This document shows, one piece after another, positions 17,316-24,609 of a stretch of DNA of 35,086 bases. The notes below the pieces were generated by a model, which made no database searches, was not told the origin of the DNA, and saw only the letters and a program-made list of their open reading frames with translations. Source of the DNA: Oscillibacter sp. Its GTDB lineage: Bacteria; Bacillota; Clostridia; Oscillospirales; Oscillospiraceae. Numbering within the stretch: the first letter of the stretch is position 1; every line of letters starts with the position of its first letter. Location of the stretch: contig JAAWGR010000028.1 in assembly GCA_022795445.1 (NCBI GenBank), positions 1 through 35,086 on the forward strand, written 5' to 3'. The position numbers were made by a program, and so were the translations under genes.

Positions 17316-18188
17316 ATGGCTGCTTTCACGATCATGACGGACAGCTGCTGCGACCTTACCGCCGAAATGGCCGCTGAGCTGGAGCTGGAAGTGCTGCCCC
17401 TGAGCCTGGAACTGTCTGGCTCTGTCTTCCGGAACTTCTTGGATGGGCGGGAGATCGGGTTCCAGGAGTTTTATGGCCGTATCCGGAAAGGGGAGGCAGC
17501 TGTTACCTCCGCCGTCAGCGTAGGGGATTTCGAAGCCGCTATGCACACCGTTTTGGAGCGGGGAGAGGATGTGCTCTGCATCTGCTTTTCCTCCGCCCTT
17601 TCCACAACATACCAATCTGCCGTCATTGCCGCCAGCGGCCTCCAGGAGACTTTCCCGGAACGAAAAATCGCCGTTGTGGATTCCCTGTGCGCCTCTATGG
17701 GCCAAGGGCTGCTGGTGTGGCTCTGCGCCCAGGAGAAGAAAAGCGGCAAGAGCTTCCAGGAGGTCTGTGCGTTTGCCGAGGAACAAAAAGGCAGCATCTG
17801 CCACTGGTTTACCGTGGATGACCTGTACCACCTGAAGCGCGGCGGGCGCATCAGCGCCGCAACAGCGATTTTTGGTTCCATGCTGTCCATCAAGCCTGTC
17901 CTGCATGTGGATGCGGAGGGCCGTCTGGTAAACGTGGATAAGGCCCGGGGGCGCAAGGCATCCCTCTTGGCCTTGGTGGACCAGATGGAGGAAACAGCCA
18001 TTACTCCCGGCTATCAAACCATATTCATCAGCCATGGCGACTGCCTGGAAGATGCAAAATTCGTCGCCTCAGAGATCCGCCGCCGCTTTGGCACGCAAAA
18101 CATCCACATCAACTACGTCGGCCCAGTGATCGGCAGCCACTCCGGCCCTGGGACGCTGGCGCTGTTTTTCATCGGCTCCAACCGGTGA
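17316..18188 (+). CDS. DegV family fatty-acid-binding protein
   Basis: 290 residues of the DegV/FakB family, which bind a fatty acid between two domains and in known cases present it to a fatty-acid kinase. N-terminal TDSCCDLTAEMA is the typical start, followed by SALSTTYQSA, the VDSLCASMGQG loop and HLKRGGRISAATA. ATG 17316 is preferred: AAAAGGAG is about ten bases upstream and the protein then begins in the usual place. A longer open frame from 17220 overlaps DUF1836 and is not used. Confidence 0.88.
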   Translation: MAAFTIMTDSCCDLTAEMAAELELEVLPLSLELSGSVFRNFLDGREIGFQEFYGRIRKGEAAVTSAVSVGDFEAAMHTVLERGEDVLCICFSSALSTTYQSAVIAASGLQETFPERKIAVVDSLCASMGQGLLVWLCAQEKKSGKSFQEVCAFAEEQKGSICHWFTVDDLYHLKRGGRISAATAIFGSMLSIKPVLHVDAEGRLVNVDKARGRKASLLALVDQMEETAITPGYQTIFISHGDCLEDAKFVASEIRRRFGTQNIHINYVGPVIGSHSGPGTLALFFIGSNR

Positions 18189-18221
18189 CGCCGCCGCAGG
18201 AATCGAAAGGGGAGAGAGAGA

Positions 18222-19181
18222 ATGCGCTGGCTGGAAATACACATTGACACCAATGCCGCCGGCTTGGAGGAAGTCCAAGCCCTGTTGTCCGCCCAAGACA
18301 TCGACGGCATCCAGATTGAGGATGAGACGGACTTCCAGGACTTTCTGGAAAACAACCGGGACTATTGGGATTATGTAGATGAAGACCTTGCCCAGCACAT
18401 GGCAGGGCGCTCCCGTGTTACCTTCTACTTAGAGGCAAATGAGGCGGGATTTGCGAAAATGGGGGAGGTACGGATCGCCCTTGCTGGGCTGAAAGAACAG
18501 CGCTCTGACTGCGGTCCGCTGATCATGTCCCTGGAAGACATACAAGACGCCGATTGGGAGAACAATTGGAAGCAGTACTATAAACCGATGGAGATTGGCC
18601 AGCGGCTGCTGGTGATCCCCCAATGGGAGCAGACTGATCCCGGTGAGCGAGTACCGCTTTACCTTGATCCCGGCCTGACCTTCGGCACAGGAGCGCACGC
18701 TTCCACACGGCTATGCCTGGAATTTCTGGAGGAGATCGTCCAGGGCAGCGAACGGGTGCTGGACCTGGGCTGCGGCAGCGGAATTTTATCGGTTGCCGCA
18801 CTGCGCCTGGGGGCTGCTTCCGCGCTGGCGGTGGATATTGATGACAAGTGCCAAGATGCCGCCCAGGGAAATGCTGCCCTCAACGGCATTGCGCCGGAAG
18901 CCTGCCGCGTCCGGATTGGGAATATCCTTACCGACAGCGTATTGGCAGCGGAAATCGGCGGAGGTTACGATATTGTGCTTGCGAACATTGTGGCAGATGT
19001 GATTATCGCCTTGGCGTCCCGCGTGCGGGGATTGGTGGGGGAAAACGGCTGGTTCCTTTGCTCTGGGATCATTGAGGGACGTGCGGAGGAAACCGCCGCT
19101 GCCTTGGCCGCAAATGGCGTGGAAGTCATCGAACGCCGGGAAGATGGCGGTTGGAACGCGTTCTTGTGCCGCTGCCAATGA
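18222..19181 (+). CDS. prmA: Ribosomal protein L11 methyltransferase
   Basis: 319 residues matching PrmA, which trimethylates ribosomal protein L11 with S-adenosylmethionine. Motifs: an N-terminal alpha/beta substrate-recognition domain (1-110), LDPGLTFGTGAHAST (148-162), SAM-binding LDLGCGSG (180-187), VDIDDKC, and NIVADVI near residue 252. GAAAGGGGAGAGAG precedes the ATG. Third gene of its unit, 33 bases after DegV. Confidence 0.93.
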   Translation: MRWLEIHIDTNAAGLEEVQALLSAQDIDGIQIEDETDFQDFLENNRDYWDYVDEDLAQHMAGRSRVTFYLEANEAGFAKMGEVRIALAGLKEQRSDCGPLIMSLEDIQDADWENNWKQYYKPMEIGQRLLVIPQWEQTDPGERVPLYLDPGLTFGTGAHASTRLCLEFLEEIVQGSERVLDLGCGSGILSVAALRLGAASALAVDIDDKCQDAAQGNAALNGIAPEACRVRIGNILTDSVLAAEIGGGYDIVLANIVADVIIALASRVRGLVGENGWFLCSGIIEGRAEETAAALAANGVEVIERREDGGWNAFLCRCQ

Positions 19182-19308
19182 TTGAAAAAGAACGCCCAAA
19201 AGGCAGTTGCTCCTAAAACCGCACCAAATAAGCAGATGGATACTTGGGCAGCTGCCATACAGGCTGCAAAACAAAATGGGTATATCATCAGCACAACAGC
19301 AATTAAAA
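19182..19308. other. Short intergenic stretch without a supported gene
   Basis: An open plus-strand frame continues from the PrmA stop but lacks its own start and ribosome binding site. The minus strand encodes a hydrophobic run that merges into antisense of prmA. I see no supported gene here. Confidence 0.4.
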
Positions 19309-19349
19309 GCTTGACACACTCCACGGGAAAACCGCAGGGTGTGTCAAGC
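19309..19349 (-). terminator. Long inverted repeat, probable minus-strand terminator
   Basis: GCTTGACACAC (19309-19319) and GTGTGTCAAGC (19339-19349) are perfect eleven-base inverted repeats, with a small inner CGG/CCG stem. Read on the minus strand the stem is followed by TTTTAATT, suiting a terminator for the EF-Tu-domain gene, which stops five bases before it. Confidence 0.55.
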
Positions 19350-19353
19350 AAAT

Positions 19354-19698
19354 TTATCCGATAAATTCACATGTTATTATAGTATCGTCTCCACCCCTCC
19401 TCACCTTAACATTCGTTCGCGAGGGAACTTCCATCAAAACTTGTCCAGGTTCAATATCGCTTATGTCAATGCCCCTCAGCAAGTACTGTGCGCTGTCTCC
19501 TGCCCGAATTTGCTCCACACGTCCATCAGGCATTACTACAAGGGTTTGGGCAACAACCGTATACACCTTACCACTTGGACTAACAAGCTTTATGGAATCC
19601 CCCGCGTTCAATTGTCCCTTTTGTACATACCCACAGACAATGACAGCCGGTTCGCTGCCGGGAAGGGTGAAAAGATAAACTTGCGCAGCAGGCATCAC
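19354..19698 (-). CDS. Stand-alone EF-Tu domain II-like protein, 5' frameshifted
   Basis: 114 residues that align in pattern to the second beta-barrel domain of EF-Tu: MPAAQVYLF, VIVCGYVQKGQLNAGD, then AGDSAQYLLRGIDISDIEPGQVL. No GTPase domain is present. A better start is ATG at 19751 in another frame, giving 18 residues ending IPKPFL before TGA; EF-Tu itself reads KPFLMP here, and IPKPFL plus MPAA would restore that. The two frames meet at TTGTGATG (about 19693-19700), consistent with a two-base insertion, a programmed shift, or stop-start coupling. A TATAAT box lies at 19779-19774 on the minus strand. Role unknown; it lies downstream of the Hsp70 operon on the same strand. Confidence 0.7.
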   Translation of the reverse strand: MMPAAQVYLFTLPGSEPAVIVCGYVQKGQLNAGDSIKLVSPSGKVYTVVAQTLVVMPDGRVEQIRAGDSAQYLLRGIDISDIEPGQVLMEVPSRTNVKVRRGGDDTIITCEFIG

Positions 19699-19787
19699 AA
19701 AAACGGTTTCGGGATGCCGCTATGATTGACATCTTCTCTCATCGGCTCCATGTTTCTGTTTGTACTCTCCTCTATTATATTAAAATC

Positions 19788-20033
19788 TCACTTTGACATT
19801 AAAATGAATCCCCAAAGAGTGCCGTAATTGTCTTTATCTGGGATCTCAATCCGATCATACAGCTCGGAAAGGGCACACAAATAATCCCCATCATCCCTAC
19901 TGATACAATGTTTGCCGCATGCAAGCCATCTCAGGAAATACTCTGCTTTTCTATTGGTACGCAGTGCAACCCACATTTTAACCGATTCATCCAGATACTG
20001 AATCCTTTGTTCATTCGAAAGATACTTCCACAT
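19788..20033 (-). CDS. Small hypothetical protein
   Basis: About 81 residues from ATG 20033, Trp/Tyr-rich and probably helical (MWKYLSNEQRIQYLDES). No family recognised. The same frame is open back to a GTG at 20063, immediately after the TAA of the upstream coiled-coil gene. No clear ribosome binding site is seen for either start. It may be a separate gene overlapping the true end of its neighbour, or the C-terminal part of the same protein after frame damage. AT-rich compared with the genes around it. Confidence 0.45.
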   Translation of the reverse strand: MWKYLSNEQRIQYLDESVKMWVALRTNRKAEYFLRWLACGKHCISRDDGDYLCALSELYDRIEIPDKDNYGTLWGFILMSK

Positions 20034-20063
20034 TGCTTTCGATGATAATAACAGGCAGCTCAC

Positions 20064-20684
20064 TTAACGCGTAGTGAATATTGGCTGCAACCGCTCCGCC
20101 GGAAACATCACTTGAAAATCCGTTGTGATAAAAATGATATTATCTGACTGAAATTCATTGTGGTATAAATCAACAAATTCGCACAGCCCTTGTTCGACGA
20201 GAGAATAGACTGCCTTTGCAAAAACCGGATCGCTGCTTCTGGCAAAAATAACGCGCAATGATACCGTATTGTCGGGTAAAAGCTGTTCAGCACGGATAAC
20301 ACTCGGCAAATTCATCAGCGGCCACATCTTTAAAAAGTAGTTCCACTCCGCCTGTTTACACAGGTTTTCAAAATTCGCTTGCTGTTCCGCCAGCCGTAAC
20401 GCATGATTCTTCAGGCCAAGTTCCCGTTGAAGTTCTGCGTTTTGTTTACTTTGAACAAGCCGGAAATGCTGCCGGCTTTCCTCGATTTGCATCTGTAGCT
20501 CTTGATTCAAAAGGGCAAGCTGAAAATTCTGCCGGTTTTTCTCCAATTGCATCTGAAGTTCACAATTCTGCTCAGCAAGCTTTTCCTGCTGTTTCCGCGT
20601 AAAATGGCCGTTAATCGCACTGAAAGCAGAATTGATGAGAGCTCCAAGAATATGTTCACAGTGAAATTTTTGTGCGTTTAGCAT
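20064..20684 (-). CDS. Coiled-coil repeat protein of unknown function, C-terminus probably frameshifted
   Basis: 206 residues; ATG 20684 has AGGAG eleven bases upstream. A short N-terminal segment (1-30) is followed by a Gln/Glu-rich coiled coil (about 30-110) with ELQMQ-type repeats of 20-22 residues at 42, 62 and 84, then a globular part with VSLRVIFARSSDPVFAKAV and NIIFITTDF. After DF the annotated frame looks non-coding, while the -1 frame reads SSDVSGGAVAANIHYALSEL and ends at a TGA at 20013-20011. Adding one T to the run at 20115-20118 would join the two, so the real C-terminus is probably in the other frame. No family recognised. Confidence 0.6.
   Translation of the reverse strand: MLNAQKFHCEHILGALINSAFSAINGHFTRKQQEKLAEQNCELQMQLEKNRQNFQLALLNQELQMQIEESRQHFRLVQSKQNAELQRELGLKNHALRLAEQQANFENLCKQAEWNYFLKMWPLMNLPSVIRAEQLLPDNTVSLRVIFARSSDPVFAKAVYSLVEQGLCEFVDLYHNEFQSDNIIFITTDFQVMFPAERLQPIFTTR
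20370..20561 (-). repeat. Tandem 60-66-base coding repeat in the coiled-coil gene
   Basis: Three copies of a 20-22-codon unit starting ELQMQL, ELQMQI and ELQREL lie in tandem; the first two are clearly similar in DNA as well as protein. Confidence 0.6.
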
Positions 20685-20718
20685 AGGTATGGAATCTCCT
20701 TTCCCTTGAAGTTCTCAC

Positions 20719-20952
20719 TCACATGATACTTTGGAGAAAATCAAAACGTCCGTCCTGGTCAGAATCAACCCCAATCGTGTCAACGGTCGTATCGCCATCT
20801 GTGTCAAGCAACCGGAGCGCAATATCCGTAACCTTATCGTCATCAAAATCAATTCCAATTATATCTGGCTCGCTGTCGCCGGAAAGATCAACTACAACGT
20901 GGCTTTCCGAACCGCCAAGAGTCTCCCATGTCCCACCATCAAGGAGTATGCT
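20719..20952 (-). pseudogene. C-terminal fragment of Asp/Gly-rich (calcium-binding-like) protein
   Basis: The minus-strand frame encodes VVVDLSGDSEPDIIGIDFDDD and, further on, DTDGDTTVD and DSDQDGRFDF, a run of DxDxDG-like motifs as in EF-hand or thrombospondin type-3 calcium-binding repeats. The frame is open to 21006, but the upstream part overlaps a plus-strand lipoprotein signal sequence and has no ribosome binding site. It therefore looks like a 3' remnant truncated where the lipoprotein gene begins (about 20950). Confidence 0.45.
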
Positions 20953-21508
20953 GAAGCACGAATACAAAAAAGACACGTTCTCTGCTTGGCTTGATATCGG
21001 CGGCATTCATGCTGTTTCTTTCCGCCTGCGCTCAGGAGGGCGGCGAGAACGGCCAAGAGGGAGGAGCAGGAGAAGTTCTGCTGCCTATCAGCGTAAACGG
21101 CAAAGAAATCAGGGTAGGCGAGACTACCGTCCAGACCCTGCTGGACGAGGGGCTGGATATCTCCTGGGTGGACGAGGGCTATAACCGGATTACCGTAGAT
21201 CCCGCCACTCAGCTGGAGGCAAATGCTTACTATTCCGGCGGCAGCATCAAAATGACAGACAATATGTCCTTCACAATTTCCTTGGTAACGAACAAGAAGG
21301 CAGTTTCTCTGGGACAGGCGGAGACATGCTCTGCCTGTCCCAGTGGGGCAACGGCTCGCCAGTGGAGGGGATGTATCGTTTCATCCGTCTGCTGATGGAC
21401 AAATTCGGCCTCTCCGAGTCCAACATCGACCTGATTACAAAAAAGAATCCCGCTGCTTCGGTGGGCGTTTATCTTCTTCCTATGGATTTTCCGCAATACA
21501 ATGCTTAA
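20948..21508 (+). pseudogene. Frameshifted lipoprotein gene
   Basis: Three plus-strand frames read as one secreted lipoprotein. ATG 20948 gives MLKHEYKK; after the A6 run at 20966-20971 the next frame continues TRSLLGLISAAFMLFLSAC, a good lipobox signal, then ISVNGKEIRVGETTVQTLL. Near 21311-21313 the frame changes again to TGGDMLCLSQWGNG and runs to a stop at 21508. One A removed and one G added would give a single open frame of about 185 residues. AAGGAG lies only one base before the ATG, which is too close, so the start is uncertain. No known family recognised. A perfect hairpin overlaps the second break. Confidence 0.5.
21309..21343. repeat. Perfect inverted repeat inside the lipoprotein remnant
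   Basis: CTGGGACAGGC (21309-21319) and GCCTGTCCCAG (21333-21343), eleven bases each with a 13-base loop, coincide with the second frame break of the lipoprotein remnant. Confidence 0.6.
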
Positions 21509-21514
21509 AACAAC

Positions 21515-21549
21515 GACAGGGACTGGTTCGCGCAGAGCCAGTCCCTGTC
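21515..21549. terminator. Terminator between lipoprotein remnant and Hsp70 operon
   Basis: GACAGGGACTGG (21515-21526) pairs perfectly with CCAGTCCCTGTC (21538-21549). T-rich sequence follows on the plus side (TGTTTGT) and on the minus side (GTTGTTTT), so it may stop transcripts from both directions, including the end of the Hsp70 operon. Confidence 0.8.
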
Positions 21550-21604
21550 TGTTTGTCACGGTGGTTTCACCTGGGAACAGAACGCCGTGCTTATGCCAGG
21601 CCCA

Positions 21605-23086
21605 TCACAGCTGTTCGCCGCTTTTCGGAATGGTGATCTTGATGGATTCCGTTGCTCCGGTTGCTTGGTCGGAGGCGGTGACGTGAAGCGTCCGGTCTGC
21701 GTCAATCCGGAACAATACATCAATCGGAACCCCCTTCCCGGTTTTGATATTGTCCAGCCGGAAATCATCATAAAATTTATTGGCTTCGACATCCATCAAG
21801 TTTTCGCCCTCATAGATCGCAACGATCACATGATCCTGCTTTTCCCCGACTGTATAATACGTCTTCTGCTTTTCCATCGGGTACGTCGCACCGCGTTCCA
21901 AAATAATGGAAAACCTTCCATCCTTCACCCGAACGCCCAGCGAGTGGCTGAGGGTGTCCTGGATACTGATCTTTACCAGGTCGTCGTCCTTCCGCGCATG
22001 GATGGCTGCGCCCATCGCAACCAGGGAAGATAAATCCTTGTCCGCATAGGGCTCTTTCCCAAAATATTCCTTAATAAAATTCCGGATACAAGGCATATTG
22101 GACGTGCCGCCCACAAAAATGATCTTTTCAATAGAATCCTTGTCAAACGCCGCCTCCCCGTCACACCGCGTGATGATCCGCCGGATTCGCTTCAGCAGCG
22201 TATCGCAAGCCTTTTCGTATTCCGCCCGGGTAATGGGGAGGCGGAAATTGATGGGCCGCCCGTTATACTGGCAGAGGTTTGTAATTTCAATCTCCGTCTC
22301 TTCCAAGGAAGAGAGCAGAACCTTGGCTTTCTCGCTCTGCTGCCGGATCTTCTGGCAAACTACATTATATTCTTCCTCCGAGAGCCCGGAACGCTCCTGG
22401 GTAGAGAGGTCCAGCATGTGCTGTGTCCGCAGGGCCGAATAGCACAGCTCCACCATGATATCGTCAAAATTGTCCCCACCCAGTTTTTTGTCGCCGCCGG
22501 TGTACAGGGTCTTGAATACCTGCTCCTGATTCGTGGTGGTTTCCTTCCGCAGGAGGCACAGATCGAAAGTTCCGCCGCCGATATCGATCACCAGGATGCT
22601 CCCATCCCCTTCGCCCAGCCCGTAAGCAATGGCGGCTGCCATCGGCTCGGAGATGATCTGTTTTACCTGGAAGCCCGCCTGTTCCGCCGCCTTCTTTGTC
22701 CTGGCATACTCACTGGCCGTAAAATAGGCGGGGACTGTGATGACGGCGGAAATGGGCTCCTCTGTCTGGAAATGCTGTTTGGCGGCCTGGTTCACCTTTT
22801 TTAGAATCTCATGTGCCACATCGGTGGGGGTAAATTTGCGCCCGTGAATCTCCCACACCTTGGACACATCGTCCATATAAGACTTTGAGGAACCGATAAT
22901 ACTTTCCGGCTCCCGCAGGAGGCGGGCCTTTGCGCGATTTCCAATGGTTACCACGCCGTCTTTGTACAGCAGCACCGAAGGAAGCAGATAATCCCGGTCC
23001 AGCTTGATCGGCTCAAGCGTGTTTTCGTAAGTCCAGCACACCGTATTGGTCGTCCCCAGGTCAATTCCCACCGTATACTCTGCCAT
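21605..23086 (-). CDS. Hsp70 family protein D (last gene of the operon)
   Basis: 493 residues, the most DnaK-like of the four Hsp70s. ATPase domain motifs: phosphate-1 DLGTTN (9-14), TVPAYF (117-122), SEPMAAAIAYG (about 146-156), phosphate-2 DIGGGTFD (168-175), and adenosine motif GGTSNMP (326-332). A short beta-sandwich like the substrate-binding domain follows (about 375-490, with HSLGV and RIDADRTLHVTASD). The alpha-helical lid and C-terminal tail of DnaK (about 640 residues) are absent. ATG 23086 is chosen because GGAGAAGGAG lies six bases upstream; the frame is also open to 23107, overlapping the previous gene by four bases. Confidence 0.92.
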   Translation of the reverse strand: MAEYTVGIDLGTTNTVCWTYENTLEPIKLDRDYLLPSVLLYKDGVVTIGNRAKARLLREPESIIGSSKSYMDDVSKVWEIHGRKFTPTDVAHEILKKVNQAAKQHFQTEEPISAVITVPAYFTASEYARTKKAAEQAGFQVKQIISEPMAAAIAYGLGEGDGSILVIDIGGGTFDLCLLRKETTTNQEQVFKTLYTGGDKKLGGDNFDDIMVELCYSALRTQHMLDLSTQERSGLSEEEYNVVCQKIRQQSEKAKVLLSSLEETEIEITNLCQYNGRPINFRLPITRAEYEKACDTLLKRIRRIITRCDGEAAFDKDSIEKIIFVGGTSNMPCIRNFIKEYFGKEPYADKDLSSLVAMGAAIHARKDDDLVKISIQDTLSHSLGVRVKDGRFSIILERGATYPMEKQKTYYTVGEKQDHVIVAIYEGENLMDVEANKFYDDFRLDNIKTGKGVPIDVLFRIDADRTLHVTASDQATGATESIKITIPKSGEQL

Positions 23087-23103
23087 GGCAAACTCCTTCT
23101 CCG

Positions 23104-24594
23104 TCAAATATCAAATAGTTTCTTGCAAATCTCCAGTTCAAAATCATGCAGATAAATGTAAAGCTCCCCCTGCCGTCCGCCTGTTGTAATATGCTTTTCC
23201 ACCACGGTTTGGATCACGGCGTCCCGCACCTTGCCGATGGTCCGTTCCCGATATATGTCCGCCGTGTCCATGGGCGGCTTCGCTTGGGCATGGCGGGAGA
23301 AAAATGCAAACAAGGGATCCATCAGCGATTTCCGCTTAACAATCAGCTTTTGATAGATCTGGGGGTAGTGGATGGCCTCTGCGGCGCAGTCCTGGCCGCT
23401 GTAATCCTCCAAAAGGGCGGTCAGGATTTGGTCTGCGTCTTCCCGTCCGGACACGCCTTTGACGATTATAGTAGAAATCCAGCTATGCCACTTCGGACCA
23501 TTCCACGGTTCTTCCTGCAAATAGCGATATACGTCCCCGGCGCTGCTGAACGCCACTTCCTCCGTCTCCTGGAACCGCTCCAAGATCTCGCTTCCCCCAG
23601 GAAGGGACTGGACCGCTTCCATCAAATACCGCTTGCTCCACTCGCTGTAGCCGGCAAAAGTGAACACTTTTTTCGCAAACTGCTGGGCGCATTTCCGCCC
23701 CAGGGGATACCGCTCAACTTCGGTATAATACGCCGCCATCTGCTTGGCAGCCTCCTGGGCCTCCTTTTCCTTCAGCAGGCCCTGGTAAAATGCCCGGAAC
23801 TGGTTGCAGACTGCTTTCCATTGTTCCAAATTCACATTTATGCGCTTTCCGATGTTCTGGCCAAGCTCCTTGAGGCAGCATAGGCTGGTCTCTTTGGGAT
23901 AATTCGTAAACAGGGTGATGTACAGCAGCTTATCCACGTCATTTTTCTTCTGAACCTGTTCCTTCATCAGCCCGGTGACTGCCTCCCGCAGCGCGGCCCG
24001 TTTTTCCTCCGTCATCTTCTTGAAAACAGCTTTCAGGGCATTGGGATGGTCCCGCAAAAGCGGCGCAGCCGTCACAGCGCTCCGGATAGCTTCCTTCATT
24101 TCCCTGCTGTCCGCCGCGGCCTGGACCATGCTGCCCAGGCAGACGTTCGCAACGCTGGGGACTACGTTCCCGCTTTGGAGGCAGCGCAGGCATTCCTCCG
24201 CAGGCGCCATGGAGTAGTAAACGGAGAGGTATATCTGCTTAATCTGGGACGACGCTTCCAAGCGGTTCTCCTGCATGGCTTCCAGAATTTCCCGCAGGAA
24301 GACGGGGTCGCAGTCCTTCAAAATCGGCGGCAGGAAGGACCAAAGCGCATCCTGGTCGTTGTCGATCAGCCAAAGGTTTCGGGACACCACCCGGGCCACA
24401 ATGGCCGCTGTCTGCCGTCCAGCCCGCACCATATCCAGCACGGCCGGGAACTGCTGGCGGTACAGGTGTTTTTTTATGACCTCCGTATCCTGGGGAGAGA
24501 TATACAGTGCGGCATTCCGCTCATACCGCTTGTTCAGGGAGCGGTCAATCCGCTTTAATGTGCAGAGCAAAGCCTCTTGATCGATCGTATCCAT
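23104..24594 (-). CDS. All-helical Hsp70-operon partner protein, unknown family
   Basis: 496 residues with no recognised domain. The sequence is rich in Ala, Leu, Glu and Lys, with regularly spaced amphipathic helices and no signal peptide or membrane segment, consistent with an alpha-solenoid-like cytoplasmic protein. It sits between two Hsp70 genes, 15 bases after the upstream one, with an excellent AAAGGAGGGG. By analogy, eukaryotic Hsp70 exchange factors of the HspBP1/Fes1 type are helical-repeat proteins, so an exchange or adaptor role is possible; this is only an analogy, with no sequence motif behind it. Confidence 0.75.
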   Translation of the reverse strand: MDTIDQEALLCTLKRIDRSLNKRYERNAALYISPQDTEVIKKHLYRQQFPAVLDMVRAGRQTAAIVARVVSRNLWLIDNDQDALWSFLPPILKDCDPVFLREILEAMQENRLEASSQIKQIYLSVYYSMAPAEECLRCLQSGNVVPSVANVCLGSMVQAAADSREMKEAIRSAVTAAPLLRDHPNALKAVFKKMTEEKRAALREAVTGLMKEQVQKKNDVDKLLYITLFTNYPKETSLCCLKELGQNIGKRINVNLEQWKAVCNQFRAFYQGLLKEKEAQEAAKQMAAYYTEVERYPLGRKCAQQFAKKVFTFAGYSEWSKRYLMEAVQSLPGGSEILERFQETEEVAFSSAGDVYRYLQEEPWNGPKWHSWISTIIVKGVSGREDADQILTALLEDYSGQDCAAEAIHYPQIYQKLIVKRKSLMDPLFAFFSRHAQAKPPMDTADIYRERTIGKVRDAVIQTVVEKHITTGGRQGELYIYLHDFELEICKKLFDI

Positions 24595-24609
24595 AAGCCC
24601 CTCCTTTCC

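Noticed and set aside
19182..19364. 60-codon plus-strand open frame after prmA
   Set aside because: It begins directly at the prmA stop without a ribosome binding site and runs through the inverted repeat.
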